A stretch of 64,000 bases of DNA, from positions 868,001 to 932,000 of the forward strand of contig NZ_LIPG01000001.1 in the NCBI RefSeq assembly GCF_001905505.1. The letters are read 5' to 3'. The first letter of the stretch is position 1, and each line of letters starts with the position of its first letter. The DNA is from Streptomyces sp. CB02058 (GTDB taxonomy: Bacteria; Actinomycetota; Actinomycetes; Streptomycetales; Streptomycetaceae). Below are positions 24,765 to 34,126 of the stretch, one piece after another. Below the pieces are notes generated by a model. That model was not told where the DNA came from. It worked only from the letters and a program-made list of their open reading frames with translations, and searched no databases. Made by a program: the position numbers and the translations under genes.

Positions 24765-25698
24765 GACGCTCAAGGAAACCACCGCGGAGAAGACCGAGGC
24801 CGTGGCCGCACCCGCTGCCGCCGCCCCGGTCGGCAAGCCGCGCAGCCTCTGGTCGGACGCCTGGCACGACCTGCGGCGCAGCCCGCTGTTCGTCGTCTCG
24901 GCGATCCTCATCGTCTTCCTCCTGGTGATGGCGATAGCACCCGGCCTGTTCACCGGCGCCGACCCGCGCTACGCGGACCTGGCCCACCACTACCTGCAGA
25001 AGCCCAAGTGGGGGAACTTCTTCCAGGAGGACTGGTTCGGGTACGACATCCAGGGGCGCTCGATCTACGCGCGTGTCGTCTACGGCGCACGGGCCTCGAT
25101 CACCGTCGCCGTCGTCGTCACCGCCCTGGTCACGATCCTCGGGACCGTCGTCGGCATGCTCGCCGGTTACTTCGGCGGCTGGATCGACACGATCCTGTCC
25201 CGGGTCACCGACATCTTCTTCGGCGTGCCCTTCATCCTCGGCGCGATGGTCGTCCTGACCTCGTTCGAGGAGCGCAAGATCTGGGTCGTCATCCTGGCGC
25301 TGGCCTTCCTCGGCTGGACCCAGATCGCCCGTGTCGCGCGCGGCTCCGTCCTGACGATCAAGCAGGCGGACTACGTGATGGCGGCCAAGGCGCTCGGCGC
25401 CTCGACCACCCGCATCCTGCTCCGGCACATCCTGCCCAACGCGATCGCCCCGGTGATCGTCGTCGCGACCATCGCGCTCGGCGGCTACATCTCGGCGGAG
25501 GCCACCCTGTCCTTCCTGGGCATCGGTCTCGCCGAGCCGACCGTGTCGTGGGGTGTCGACATCTCCTCCGGCCAGGAGCAGCTGCGTAACGCCGCGTTCG
25601 TGCTGATCATCCCGTCGGTCATGGTGTCGATCACCGTCCTGGCGTTCATCATGCTCGGCGATGCGGTACGCAACGCCCTCGACCCCAAGCTGCGCTGA
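24757..25698 (+). CDS. Peptide ABC transporter permease (DppC/OppC type), operon 1
   Basis: A 313-residue permease. A charged N-terminal stretch with GKPRSLWSDAWHDLRRSPLF precedes six membrane segments. The EAA loop reads MAAKALGASTTRILLRHILP, and the end is AVRNALDPKLR. It forms the channel with the preceding permease, whose gene it overlaps by 8 bp. Confidence 0.95.
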   Translation: MPETLKETTAEKTEAVAAPAAAAPVGKPRSLWSDAWHDLRRSPLFVVSAILIVFLLVMAIAPGLFTGADPRYADLAHHYLQKPKWGNFFQEDWFGYDIQGRSIYARVVYGARASITVAVVVTALVTILGTVVGMLAGYFGGWIDTILSRVTDIFFGVPFILGAMVVLTSFEERKIWVVILALAFLGWTQIARVARGSVLTIKQADYVMAAKALGASTTRILLRHILPNAIAPVIVVATIALGGYISAEATLSFLGIGLAEPTVSWGVDISSGQEQLRNAAFVLIIPSVMVSITVLAFIMLGDAVRNALDPKLR

Positions 25699-25709
25699 GG
25701 GAGGCGTAC

Positions 25710-26768
25710 ATGACCATCATCGACAAGACGGCGGATGTTCCTGCTCCGCGTGGTTCGAACGACGAGAGCGGCCCGCTGCTCGAAGTCCGCGACCTGCACG
25801 TGGAGTTCCACACCCGCGACGGCATCGCCAAGGCCGTCAACGGAGTCAACTACAGCGTCAGCGCGGGCGAGACCCTCGCCGTGCTCGGCGAGTCCGGCTC
25901 CGGCAAGTCCGTGACCGCGCAGGCGATCATGGGCATCCTGGACATGCCCCCGGGCCGCATCCCGAAGGGCGAGATCCTCTTCCGCGGCCAGGACATGCTC
26001 AAGATGTCCAACGAGGAGCGCCGGCAGATCCGCGGCCAGAAGATCGCGATGATCTTCCAGGACGCGCTGTCCTCGCTGAACCCGGTGCTCTCCGTGGGCT
26101 ACCAGCTCGGCGAGATGTTCCGCGTCCACCAGGGCCTCTCCAAGAAGGAGGCCAAGGCCAAGGCGATCGCACTGATGGACCGCGTGCGCATCCCGGCGGC
26201 GAAGGAGCGGGTCAACGACTACCCGCACCAGTTCTCCGGCGGTATGCGCCAGCGCATCATGATCGCGATGGCGCTGGCCCTGGAGCCCGATCTGATCATC
26301 GCGGACGAGCCCACCACGGCGCTCGACGTGACCGTGCAGGCCCAGGTCATGGACCTGCTCGCGGAGCTCCAGCGCGACTTCAACATGGGCCTGATCCTGA
26401 TCACCCACGACCTCGGTGTCGTCGCCGACGTCGCCGACAAGATCGCCGTGATGTACGCGGGCCGGATCGTCGAGACCGCCCCGGTCCACGAGATCTACAA
26501 GCGCCCGGCGCACCCGTACACCAAGGGTCTGCTGGAGTCGATCCCGCGCCTGGACCAGAAGGGTCAGGAGCTCTACGCGATCAAGGGCCTGCCGCCCAAC
26601 CTGCTGCACGTGCCCTCCGGCTGCGCCTTCAACCCGCGCTGCGGGATGGCGCAGGACATCTGCCGTACGGAGATCCCGGCGCTGCGCCCGGTCACCGAGC
26701 AGGACGGCAGCGAGCTCGTCGGCCGCGGCAGTGCGTGCCACTTCTGGAAGGAGACGATCCATGGCTGA
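25710..26768 (+). CDS. Peptide ABC transporter ATPase (DppD/OppD type), operon 1
   Basis: A 352-residue ATPase. Walker A is GESGSGKS, the signature is SGGMRQR and Walker B is LIIADEPT. The C-terminal oligopeptide-transporter extension has a cysteine cluster (SGCAFNPRCGMAQDIC, with a later ACHF cysteine). In related peptide importers such clusters have been reported to hold an iron-sulfur cluster, which I recall rather than verify. About 276 bp (26226-26501) is nearly identical to the operon 2 copy. Its end overlaps the next ATPase gene by 8 bp. Confidence 0.95.
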   Translation: MTIIDKTADVPAPRGSNDESGPLLEVRDLHVEFHTRDGIAKAVNGVNYSVSAGETLAVLGESGSGKSVTAQAIMGILDMPPGRIPKGEILFRGQDMLKMSNEERRQIRGQKIAMIFQDALSSLNPVLSVGYQLGEMFRVHQGLSKKEAKAKAIALMDRVRIPAAKERVNDYPHQFSGGMRQRIMIAMALALEPDLIIADEPTTALDVTVQAQVMDLLAELQRDFNMGLILITHDLGVVADVADKIAVMYAGRIVETAPVHEIYKRPAHPYTKGLLESIPRLDQKGQELYAIKGLPPNLLHVPSGCAFNPRCGMAQDICRTEIPALRPVTEQDGSELVGRGSACHFWKETIHG

Positions 26769-27903
26769 CCTCGAGAAGGGGCCCGTGGACGCCACCCCGA
26801 ACGTCACCGAGGTGGCGACCGTCAACGCCGCCACCGAGACGGAGGCCGTCGCCGCCATCGAGGCGCCGGTGTCGCAGGGGGAGCCGATCCTCCAGGTGCG
26901 CAACCTGGTCAAGCACTTCCCGCTGACCCAGGGCATCCTGTTCAAGAAGCAGGTCGGCGCGGTCAAGGCCGTCGACGGCATCTCGTTCGACCTGTACCAG
27001 GGCGAGACCCTCGGCATCGTGGGCGAGTCCGGCTGTGGCAAGTCCACGGTCGCCAAGCTCCTGATGACGCTGGAGCGGGCCACCGCGGGTGAGGTCTTCT
27101 ACAAGGGCCAGGACATCACCAAGCTGTCCGGCCGCGCGCTGAAGGCCGTACGCCGCAACATCCAGATGGTGTTCCAGGACCCGTACACCTCGCTCAACCC
27201 GCGTATGACGGTCGGCGACATCATCGGGGAGACCTTCGAGATCCACCCCGAGGTGGCCCCGAAGGGCGAGCGGCGCCGCAAGGTGCAGGACCTCCTGGAC
27301 GTCGTCGGTCTGAACCCGGAGTACATCAACCGCTACCCGCACCAGTTCTCCGGCGGTCAGCGCCAGCGCATCGGCATCGCCCGCGGCCTCGCGCTCAACC
27401 CGGAGATCATCATCTGCGACGAGCCGGTCTCCGCGCTCGACGTGTCGGTGCAGGCGCAGGTCATCAACCTGATGGAGAAGCTCCAGGACGAGTTCAACCT
27501 CTCCTACCTCTTCATCGCGCACGACCTGTCGATCGTCCGGCACATCTCGGACCGGGTCGGCGTCATGTACCTCGGCAAGATGGCCGAGATCGGTACGGAC
27601 ACGCAGATCTACGACCACCCGACGCACCCCTACACCCAGGCGCTGCTGTCGGCGGTCCCGGTGCCGGACCCCGATGCCCGTGAGGGCCGCGAGCGGATCA
27701 TCCTCTCCGGTGACGTCCCGTCGCCGGCGAACCCGCCGTCGGGCTGCCGCTTCCGGACGCGGTGCTGGAAGGCCCAGGAGAAGTGCGCCACCGAGGTGCC
27801 GCTGCTGGCGATCCCCGAGCGCTTCAAGGCCTCGGACACGCCCGCCGCGCACGAGTCGGCCTGCCACTTCGCCGAGGAGAAGGACGTCGTTCACGCGGCG
27901 TAG
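26761..27903 (+). CDS. Peptide ABC transporter ATPase (DppF/OppF type), operon 1
   Basis: A 380-residue ATPase with an acidic, Ala/Thr-rich N-terminal extension of about 45 residues. Walker A is GESGCGKST, the signature is SGGQRQR and Walker B is [12 protein letters not shown]. The C-terminal extension contains [17 protein letters not shown] 26761 was chosen; it lies inside the end of the upstream ATPase gene, which gives coupling. A strong terminator follows, so the first operon ends here. Confidence 0.95.
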   Translation: MADLEKGPVDATPNVTEVATVNAATETEAVAAIEAPVSQGEPILQVRNLVKHFPLTQGILFKKQVGAVKAVDGISFDLYQGETLGIVGESGCGKSTVAKLLMTLERATAGEVFYKGQDITKLSGRALKAVRRNIQMVFQDPYTSLNPRMTVGDIIGETFEIHPEVAPKGERRRKVQDLLDVVGLNPEYINRYPHQFSGGQRQRIGIARGLALNPEIIICDEPVSALDVSVQAQVINLMEKLQDEFNLSYLFIAHDLSIVRHISDRVGVMYLGKMAEIGTDTQIYDHPTHPYTQALLSAVPVPDPDAREGRERIILSGDVPSPANPPSGCRFRTRCWKAQEKCATEVPLLAIPERFKASDTPAAHESACHFAEEKDVVHAA

Positions 27904-27926
27904 CACCCGACCGGTCCCACGAGGAC

Positions 27927-27955
27927 GCCCGGCCCCCGAGGGGCCGGGCGTTTTC
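27927..27955 (+). terminator. Terminator of Opp operon 1
   Basis: A 10-bp perfect stem (GCCCGGCCCC at 27927-27936, GGGGCCGGGC at 27940-27949) is followed by GTTTT. Confidence 0.85.
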
Positions 27956-28007
27956 GCGTTCCGGGGCCACGTACGGCGTACGGCGTAGGCCGACATGCGA
28001 CGAAGTG

Positions 28008-28025
28008 TCATATGGGGTGATATGA
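28008..28025. promoter_or_regulatory. Inverted repeat upstream of Opp operon 2
   Basis: TCATAT and ATATGA (28008-28013 and 28020-28025) flank GGGGTG, 39 bp before the binding-protein start. This AT-rich dyad stands out in GC-rich DNA and may be part of the promoter or an operator. Confidence 0.4.
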
Positions 28026-28063
28026 GGCATTGAGCCACTCAAGGGAACCCTAGGAGGCACTTC

Positions 28064-29695
28064 ATGCGCGGAGCCACACAGGCCAGGTGGGCCGCATGTG
28101 CCGTCGCTGTCGCCCTGACGGCCACGGCATGCGGCGGAGGGGACGACGGGGGCGGTGGCGGTGGCGCCGACGGGATCGTGAGCTCGTCCTGGGGCGACCC
28201 GCAGAACCCGCTGGAGCCCGCGAACACGAATGAGGTCCAGGGTGGCAAGGTCCTCGACATGGTCTTCCGGGGGCTCGTGCGCTACGACCCCAAGACCGGC
28301 GAGGCCCAGAACGAGATCGCCGAGAAGATCGACACGAAGGACTCGCAGAACTTCACCGTCACGATCAAGGACAACTGGACCTTCAGCAACGGCGAGAAGA
28401 TCACCGCGAAGTCGTTCGTGGACGCCTGGAACTACGGTGCCGCGCTGAAGAACAACCAGAAGAACGCCTACTTCTTCCAGTACATCGACGGTTACGACAA
28501 GGTCCACCCCGAGTCGGGCTCGGCCAGTGCCGACACCCTCTCCGGCCTCAAGGTGGTCGACGACACGACCTTCACGGTCAAGCTGTCGCAGAAGTTCTCG
28601 CTCTGGCCCGACACCCTCGGCTACGCGGCCTTCGTGCCGCTGCCCCAGGCCTTCTACGACGACCACGACGCCTGGCTCTCCAAGCCGATCGGCAACGGGC
28701 CCTACACCATCGACCAGTACGCCAAGGGCTCGTCGATGAACCTGCGCAAATGGGACGACTACCCCGGTGACGACAAGGCGCAGAACGGTGGCATCGACCT
28801 CAAGGTCTACACCGACAACAACACCGCCTACACCGACCTGACCGCGGGCAACCTCGACCTGGTCGACGACGTGCCCGCCTCGCAGCTCAAGAACGTCGAG
28901 GCGGACCTCGGCGACCGCTACATCAACACCCCGGCCGGCATCATCCAGACGCTCGCCTTCCCCTTCTACGAGAAGGCTTGGGACACCCCGGGCGCCATCA
29001 AGGTCCGCCAGGGCCTGTCGATGGCGATCAACCGCCAGCAGATCACCGACCAGATCTTCCAGAAGACCCGCACCCCCGCCTCCGACTGGACCTCGCCCGT
29101 CCTCGGCGAGGAGGGCGGCTTCAAGGAGGGCCTCTGCGGCTCCCCCTGCGAGTACGACAAGGCGGAGGCCAAGAAGCTGATCGAGGAGGGCGGCGGCATC
29201 CCCGGCGGCCAGCTGAAGATCTCGTACAACGCCGACACCGGCTCCCACAAGGAGTGGGTCGACGCGGTCTGCAACAGCATCAACAACGTCATGGGCAACA
29301 ACAAGGCCTGTGTGGGCGGCCCGGTCGGCACCTTCGCCGACTTCCGCAGCCAGGTCTCCACCCAGAAGCTGACCGGTGCCTGGCGCGCCGGCTGGCAGAT
29401 GGACTACCCGCTGATCCAGAACTTCCTCCAGCCGCTCTACTACACCAACGCCCCGTCCAACGACGGCAAGTGGAGCAACCAGGAGTTCGACGACCTGGTC
29501 GACAAGGCCAACGCGGAGAGCGACAAGGCCAAGGCCGTCTCCACCTTCCAGGACTCGGAGAAGGTCCTCGTCGAGCAGATGCCCGTCATCCCGCTCTGGT
29601 ACCAGAACGGCAGCGCCGGCTACTCGGACAGGGTCGAGAACGTCTCGCTGAACCCCTTCAGCGTCCCGGTCTACGACCAGATCAAGGTCAAGTGA
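28064..29695 (+). CDS. Oligopeptide ABC importer binding lipoprotein, operon 2 (OppA/BldKB-like)
   Basis: A 543-residue family 5 binding lipoprotein. The signal peptide begins MRGATQARWAACAVAVAL and ends LTATACGGG with Cys23, closely like the operon 1 protein. A Gly-rich linker follows. Typical blocks are FTVTIKDNWTFSNGEKITAK, IGNGPYTIDQY and RQGLSMAINRQQITDQIF. A CGSPC pair (about residues 362-366) and further Cys residues could form disulfides; the operon 1 protein lacks the CGSPC pair. The ribosome site is AGGAGG. Clear paralogue of the operon 1 protein but with distinct ligand-facing sequence, so different peptides are likely recognised. Confidence 0.92.
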   Translation: MRGATQARWAACAVAVALTATACGGGDDGGGGGGADGIVSSSWGDPQNPLEPANTNEVQGGKVLDMVFRGLVRYDPKTGEAQNEIAEKIDTKDSQNFTVTIKDNWTFSNGEKITAKSFVDAWNYGAALKNNQKNAYFFQYIDGYDKVHPESGSASADTLSGLKVVDDTTFTVKLSQKFSLWPDTLGYAAFVPLPQAFYDDHDAWLSKPIGNGPYTIDQYAKGSSMNLRKWDDYPGDDKAQNGGIDLKVYTDNNTAYTDLTAGNLDLVDDVPASQLKNVEADLGDRYINTPAGIIQTLAFPFYEKAWDTPGAIKVRQGLSMAINRQQITDQIFQKTRTPASDWTSPVLGEEGGFKEGLCGSPCEYDKAEAKKLIEEGGGIPGGQLKISYNADTGSHKEWVDAVCNSINNVMGNNKACVGGPVGTFADFRSQVSTQKLTGAWRAGWQMDYPLIQNFLQPLYYTNAPSNDGKWSNQEFDDLVDKANAESDKAKAVSTFQDSEKVLVEQMPVIPLWYQNGSAGYSDRVENVSLNPFSVPVYDQIKVK

Positions 29696-29708
29696 CCCAC
29701 TGAAGCCG

Positions 29709-29738
29709 GTGGCCGGTGCGGCGTACCGCACCGGCCAC
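29709..29738 (+). terminator. Intercistronic hairpin between binding-protein and permease genes, operon 2
   Basis: A perfect 13-bp stem (GTGGCCGGTGCGG at 29709-29721, CCGCACCGGCCAC at 29726-29738) with a CGTA loop, 13 bp after the binding-protein stop and about 90 bp before the permease start. It is at the same operon position as the operon 1 hairpin but has unrelated sequence. Confidence 0.7.
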
Positions 29739-29825
29739 GCGGCTTTCCGGTCCCTTTGCCCGTTCGCCTGAGAGGTGCCCTGCCGGCCGCCCCGGAAGGA
29801 CACCCCCAAACCCCCGGAGCCCCTC

Positions 29826-30749
29826 ATGGGACGTTATGTGATCCGGCGGCTGCTGCAGATGATCCCGGTCTTCTTCGGCACCACGCTGTTGATCTTCCTC
29901 ATGGTGAACGTGATGGGCGACCCCATCGCGGGCCTCTGCGGCGACCGCCAGTGCGACCCCGCGACCGCCGCCCAGCTGCGCACCGAGTTCGGCCTCGACA
30001 AGCCGGTCTGGCAGCAGTACCTGACCTACATGGGCAACATCTTCACCGGCGACTTCGGGACGGCCTTCAACGGCCAGAAGGTCACCGAGCTGATGGCCAC
30101 GGCGTTCCCCATCACCATCCGGCTCACCATCGTCGCGATCGTCTTCGAGATCGTCATCGGCATCAGCCTCGGTGTGGTCACCGGACTGCGGCGCGGACGG
30201 CCCGTCGACACCGTGGTGCTCATCCTGACCCTGGTGGTCATCGCCGTCCCCACGTTCGTCACCGGCCTGCTGCTCCAGCTCCTCCTGGGGGTGGAGTGGG
30301 GCATCATCAAGCCCTCCGTCTCCTCCGAGGCCCCGGTCGACGAACTGATCGTGCCCGGCCTCGTCCTGGCCTCCGTCTCCCTGGCCTACGTCACCCGGCT
30401 CACCAGGACCTCGATCGCGGAGAACGCCCGCGCCGACTACGTCCGTACCGCCGTGGCCAAGGGCCTCCCCAGACGACGGGTGGTCGTGCGGCACCTGCTG
30501 CGCAACTCCCTGATCCCCGTCGTCACCTTCATCGGCACGGACGTGGGCGCCCTGATGGGCGGGGCCATCGTCACCGAGCGCATCTTCAACATCCACGGCG
30601 TCGGCTACCAGCTCTACCAGGGCATCCTGCGCCAGAACTCCCAGACCGTCGTCGGATTCGTCACCGTCCTGGTCCTCGTCTTCCTGGCGGCCAACCTGAT
30701 CGTCGACCTCCTGTACGCCGTACTCGACCCGAGGATCCGCTATGCCTGA
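29826..30749 (+). CDS. Peptide ABC transporter permease (DppB/OppB type), operon 2
   Basis: A 307-residue permease starting MGRYVIRRLLQMIPVFFGTT, with six membrane segments. The EAA-like loop reads RTAVAKGLPRRRVVVRHLLR, and the end is LDPRIRYA. A CGDRQC pair sits in the first external loop (about residues 38-43) and is absent from the operon 1 counterpart. ATG 29826 was preferred by alignment with the operon 1 permease. It overlaps the next gene by 8 bp, exactly as in operon 1. Confidence 0.94.
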   Translation: MGRYVIRRLLQMIPVFFGTTLLIFLMVNVMGDPIAGLCGDRQCDPATAAQLRTEFGLDKPVWQQYLTYMGNIFTGDFGTAFNGQKVTELMATAFPITIRLTIVAIVFEIVIGISLGVVTGLRRGRPVDTVVLILTLVVIAVPTFVTGLLLQLLLGVEWGIIKPSVSSEAPVDELIVPGLVLASVSLAYVTRLTRTSIAENARADYVRTAVAKGLPRRRVVVRHLLRNSLIPVVTFIGTDVGALMGGAIVTERIFNIHGVGYQLYQGILRQNSQTVVGFVTVLVLVFLAANLIVDLLYAVLDPRIRYA

Positions 30750-31734
30750 ACAGCAGCCGTGGGACGAGACGACAGGCAGCGGAGCGATCTCGGGGGCCGG
30801 TGCGGGCGGGGCGATGGACCTCGCGGTGGACGAGGGCACCACGCTGGAGAAGACGCCCGGCGGCCCCGAGGGCACCGGCCCGGCCGGCAAGCCGCGCAGC
30901 CTCTGGTCCGACGCCTGGCGCGATCTGCGCCGCAACCCGGTCTTCATCATCTCCGGGCTGATCATCCTGTTCCTGGTGGTCATCTCGATCTGGCCGTCCC
31001 TGATCGCGGACCAGGACCCGCTCGACTGCGACCTCGCCAAGGCCCAGGAGGGGTCCCAGCCGGGGCACCCCTTCGGCTTCGACGGCCAGGGCTGCGACGT
31101 CTACACCCGCACCGTCTACGGCGCCCGTACGTCGGTGACCGTCGGCGTCCTGTCCACCCTCGGGGTCTCGCTGCTCGGCGGCGTGCTCGGCGGCCTCGCC
31201 GGCTTCTTCGGCAAGGGGTGGGACGCCGTGCTCTCCCGCATCACGGACGTCTTCTTCGGCATCCCGGTGGTCCTCGGCGGACTCGTCTTCCTGTCCGTCG
31301 TCACCAGCTCCACCGTCTGGCCGGTGATCGGCTTCATCGTGCTGCTGGGCTGGCCGCAGATCGCCCGCATCGCCCGCGGCTCCGTCATCACCGCCAAACA
31401 GAACGACTACGTCCAGGCGGCCCGGGCGCTGGGCGCCTCCAACACCCGGATGATGCTCCGCCACATCATGCCCAACGCCATCGCGCCGGTGATCGTCGTC
31501 GCGACCATCGCCCTGGGGACGTACATCTCGCTGGAGGCGACCCTCTCGTACCTCGGCGTCGGGCTGAAGCCGCCGGCCGTCTCCTGGGGCATCGACATCT
31601 CGGCCGCCTCCCAGTACGTCCGCAACGCGCCGCACATGCTGCTCTGGCCCGCCGGAGCACTGGCCGTCACCGTGCTCGCCTTCATCATGCTCGGCGACGC
31701 GGTGCGCGACGCCCTCGACCCCAAGCTGCGCTGA
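30742..31734 (+). CDS. Peptide ABC transporter permease (DppC/OppC type), operon 2
   Basis: A 330-residue permease with a longer acidic N-terminal extension than the operon 1 paralogue, then GKPRSLWSDAWRDLRRNPVF and six membrane segments. The EAA loop is QAARALGASNTRMMLRHIMP, and the end is AVRDALDPKLR. A Cys pair (LDCDLAK and GQGCDVY) lies in the first external loop. Confidence 0.94.
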   Translation: MPEQQPWDETTGSGAISGAGAGGAMDLAVDEGTTLEKTPGGPEGTGPAGKPRSLWSDAWRDLRRNPVFIISGLIILFLVVISIWPSLIADQDPLDCDLAKAQEGSQPGHPFGFDGQGCDVYTRTVYGARTSVTVGVLSTLGVSLLGGVLGGLAGFFGKGWDAVLSRITDVFFGIPVVLGGLVFLSVVTSSTVWPVIGFIVLLGWPQIARIARGSVITAKQNDYVQAARALGASNTRMMLRHIMPNAIAPVIVVATIALGTYISLEATLSYLGVGLKPPAVSWGIDISAASQYVRNAPHMLLWPAGALAVTVLAFIMLGDAVRDALDPKLR

Positions 31735-31747
31735 GGAGTCCGCTGCC

Positions 31748-32725
31748 ATGTTGCTCGAAGTGCGCGATCTGCACGTGGAGTTCCACACCCGGGACGGTGT
31801 CGCCAAGGCCGTCAACGGGGTCAACTACTCGGTGGCCGAGGGCGAGACGCTCGCCGTGCTCGGCGAGTCAGGTTCGGGCAAGTCCGTCACCGCACAGGCG
31901 ATCATGGGCATCCTCGACACCCCTCCGGGGAAGATCAGCGGGGGCGAGATCCTCTTCCAGGGCCGCGACCTGCTGAAGCTCAAGCCCGAGGAGCGCCGCA
32001 AGGTCCGGGGCCAGGAGATGGCCATGATCTTCCAGGACGCGCTGTCCTCGCTGAACCCGGTGCTGAGCGTGGGGGAGCAGCTCGGCGAGATGTTCGTCGT
32101 CCACCGCGGGATGTCCCGGGGCGACGCCAAGGCCAAGGCCATCGAGCTGATGGACCGGGTGCGCATCCCCGCCGCGCGCGAGCGGGTCGGCAACTTCCCC
32201 CACCAGTTCTCCGGCGGTATGCGCCAGCGCATCATGATCGCGATGGCGCTGGCCCTGGAGCCCGACCTGATCATCGCGGACGAGCCCACCACGGCGCTCG
32301 ACGTGACCGTCCAGGCCCAGGTCATGGACCTGCTCGCGGAGCTCCAGCGCGAGCTCAACATGGGCCTGATCCTGATCACCCACGACCTCGGTGTCGTCGC
32401 CGACGTCGCCGACAAGATCGCCGTGATGTACGCGGGCCGGATCGTCGAGACCGCCCCGGTCCACGAGATCTACAAGGCCCCCGCCCACCCGTACACCAAG
32501 GGCCTGCTCCGCTCGATCCCGAGGCTGGACCAGAAGGGCCAGGAGCTCTACGCGATCAAGGGGCTGCCGCCCAACCTGCTGCACATCCCGCCCGGCTGCG
32601 CCTTCCACCCGCGCTGCCCGATGGCCCAGGCCGTGTGCCGCACGGACGTGCCGCCGCTCTACACCGTGGACGAGGAGCGCCGGAGCGCCTGCCACTTCTG
32701 GAAGGAGACGCTCGATGCACGCTGA
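31748..32725 (+). CDS. Peptide ABC transporter ATPase (DppD/OppD type), operon 2
   Basis: A 325-residue ATPase starting [17 protein letters not shown], without the 25-residue N-terminal extension of the operon 1 copy. Walker A is GESGSGKS, the signature is SGGMRQR and Walker B is LIIADEPT. The C-terminal cysteine cluster is [15 protein letters not shown]. Positions 32201-32476 differ from 26226-26501 at only about four bases by my reading, far closer than the permease or binding-protein genes. It overlaps the next ATPase gene by 11 bp. Confidence 0.95.
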   Translation: MLLEVRDLHVEFHTRDGVAKAVNGVNYSVAEGETLAVLGESGSGKSVTAQAIMGILDTPPGKISGGEILFQGRDLLKLKPEERRKVRGQEMAMIFQDALSSLNPVLSVGEQLGEMFVVHRGMSRGDAKAKAIELMDRVRIPAARERVGNFPHQFSGGMRQRIMIAMALALEPDLIIADEPTTALDVTVQAQVMDLLAELQRELNMGLILITHDLGVVADVADKIAVMYAGRIVETAPVHEIYKAPAHPYTKGLLRSIPRLDQKGQELYAIKGLPPNLLHIPPGCAFHPRCPMAQAVCRTDVPPLYTVDEERRSACHFWKETLDAR

Positions 32726-33920
32726 GGACGCGGAACGCGGGAACGGCGCAGGAGGCTCCACGCTGCTCTCCGAGGCGCGGGAGGCGGACCGCACGCGGCC
32801 GTACGCCGAGGGCGATCCGATCCTGGAGGTGCGCGGCCTGGTCAAGCACTATCCGCTGACCCGGGGCATCCTCTTCAAGAAGCAGGTCGGCGCGGTCAGG
32901 GCCGTCGACGGCGTGGACTTCGACCTGGCGGCGGGCGAGACGCTCGGCATCGTGGGGGAGTCCGGCTGCGGCAAGTCGACCGTCGCCAAGATGCTGGTGC
33001 ACCTGGAGCCGCCCACCGGGGGAGTGATCCGCTACAAGGGCGAGGACGTCACCAAGCTGTCCGGCCGTGCGCTGAAGGCCGTACGCCGCAACATCCAGAT
33101 GGTGTTCCAGGACCCGTACACCTCGCTCAACCCCCGCATGACGGTCGGCGACATCATCGGGGAGCCGTACGAGATCCACCCCGAGGTGGCGCCCAAGGGG
33201 AACCGCAGGCAGAAGGTGCAGGACCTGCTCGACGTCGTCGGTCTGAACCCGGAGTACATCAACCGCTACCCGCACCAGTTCTCCGGCGGTCAGCGCCAGC
33301 GCATCGGCATCGCCCGCGGCCTCGCGCTCAACCCCGAGATCATCGTCGCCGACGAACCGGTCTCGGCGCTCGACGTGTCGGTCCAGGCCCAGGTGGTCAA
33401 CCTGCTGGACCGGCTCCAGGCCGAGTTCAGCCTGAGCTTCCTGTTCATCGCGCACGACCTGTCGATCGTCCGGCACATCTCCGACCGGGTCGGCGTGATG
33501 TACCTCGGGCGGATCGTCGAGATCGGCACGGACGAGCAGATCTACGACCACCCCACGCACCCGTACACCCAGGCGCTGCTGTCCGCCGTCCCGGTGCCCG
33601 ACCCGACGGCCCGGGAGCACCGCGAGCGGATCATCCTGCACGGCGACGTGCCGTCCCCCGCGAACATCCCGTCCGGCTGCCGCTTCCGCACCCGCTGCTG
33701 GAAGGCCCAGGAGCGGTGCGAGTTGGAGGTCCCGCTGCTGGCCGTGCCGGCGGTCTTCCGGGGCGCGGAGACACCCGCCCGGCACGATTCGGCGTGTCAC
33801 TTCGCCGAGGAGAAGACGGTGGTGCCCAAGGAGGGGCCGGCGGGGACGCCGGAGCCTCAGGACGCCCCACCGTCCCGGCCCTCGACCCCGCCCGAGGGCG
33901 AGGCGGGTGGCAAAGAGTGA
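32715..33920 (+). CDS. Peptide ABC transporter ATPase (DppF/OppF type), operon 2
   Basis: A 401-residue ATPase. Walker A is GESGCGKST, the signature is SGGQRQR and Walker B is [12 protein letters not shown], with the C-terminal [14 protein letters not shown] cluster. It has a 35-residue polar N-terminal extension and a Pro/Glu-rich C-terminal tail that the operon 1 copy lacks. Long internal stretches (for example the Q-loop region around 33080-33160 and the signature region around 33235-33340) are almost identical in DNA to operon 1. It is the last gene of the operon. Confidence 0.95.
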   Translation: MHAEDAERGNGAGGSTLLSEAREADRTRPYAEGDPILEVRGLVKHYPLTRGILFKKQVGAVRAVDGVDFDLAAGETLGIVGESGCGKSTVAKMLVHLEPPTGGVIRYKGEDVTKLSGRALKAVRRNIQMVFQDPYTSLNPRMTVGDIIGEPYEIHPEVAPKGNRRQKVQDLLDVVGLNPEYINRYPHQFSGGQRQRIGIARGLALNPEIIVADEPVSALDVSVQAQVVNLLDRLQAEFSLSFLFIAHDLSIVRHISDRVGVMYLGRIVEIGTDEQIYDHPTHPYTQALLSAVPVPDPTAREHRERIILHGDVPSPANIPSGCRFRTRCWKAQERCELEVPLLAVPAVFRGAETPARHDSACHFAEEKTVVPKEGPAGTPEPQDAPPSRPSTPPEGEAGGKE

Positions 33921-34022
33921 TAAATGGGCCTCATCTTCGTTAACACAGAGGCAACTTGACCGTCTCGGCTCCGATATACGAACGCCTCACCATGAACAAC
34001 GTACGGCCGTGCGGGTGCCGTG

Positions 34023-34060
34023 AACCGGCCGGGGCGTTCATCACGTCGCCCCGGCCGGTT
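34023..34060 (+). terminator. Terminator of Opp operon 2
   Basis: A perfect 14-bp inverted repeat (AACCGGCCGGGGCG at 34023-34036, CGCCCCGGCCGGTT at 34047-34060) with a 10-base loop. Its position argues that the next gene starts downstream of it, at 34127. Confidence 0.8.
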
Positions 34061-34126
34061 ACCCGTTCCCCGCCGCCCCCAGAGGTCCCCTTGTCCATCG
34101 GCGGACCGCCGGGGAGTATCGCTGGG

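Noticed and set aside
22085..33920. Naming one of the Opp operons bldKABCDE
   Set aside because: The order binding protein-permease-permease-ATPase-ATPase differs from the bldK order I recall, and two equal candidates are present, so the symbol was withheld.
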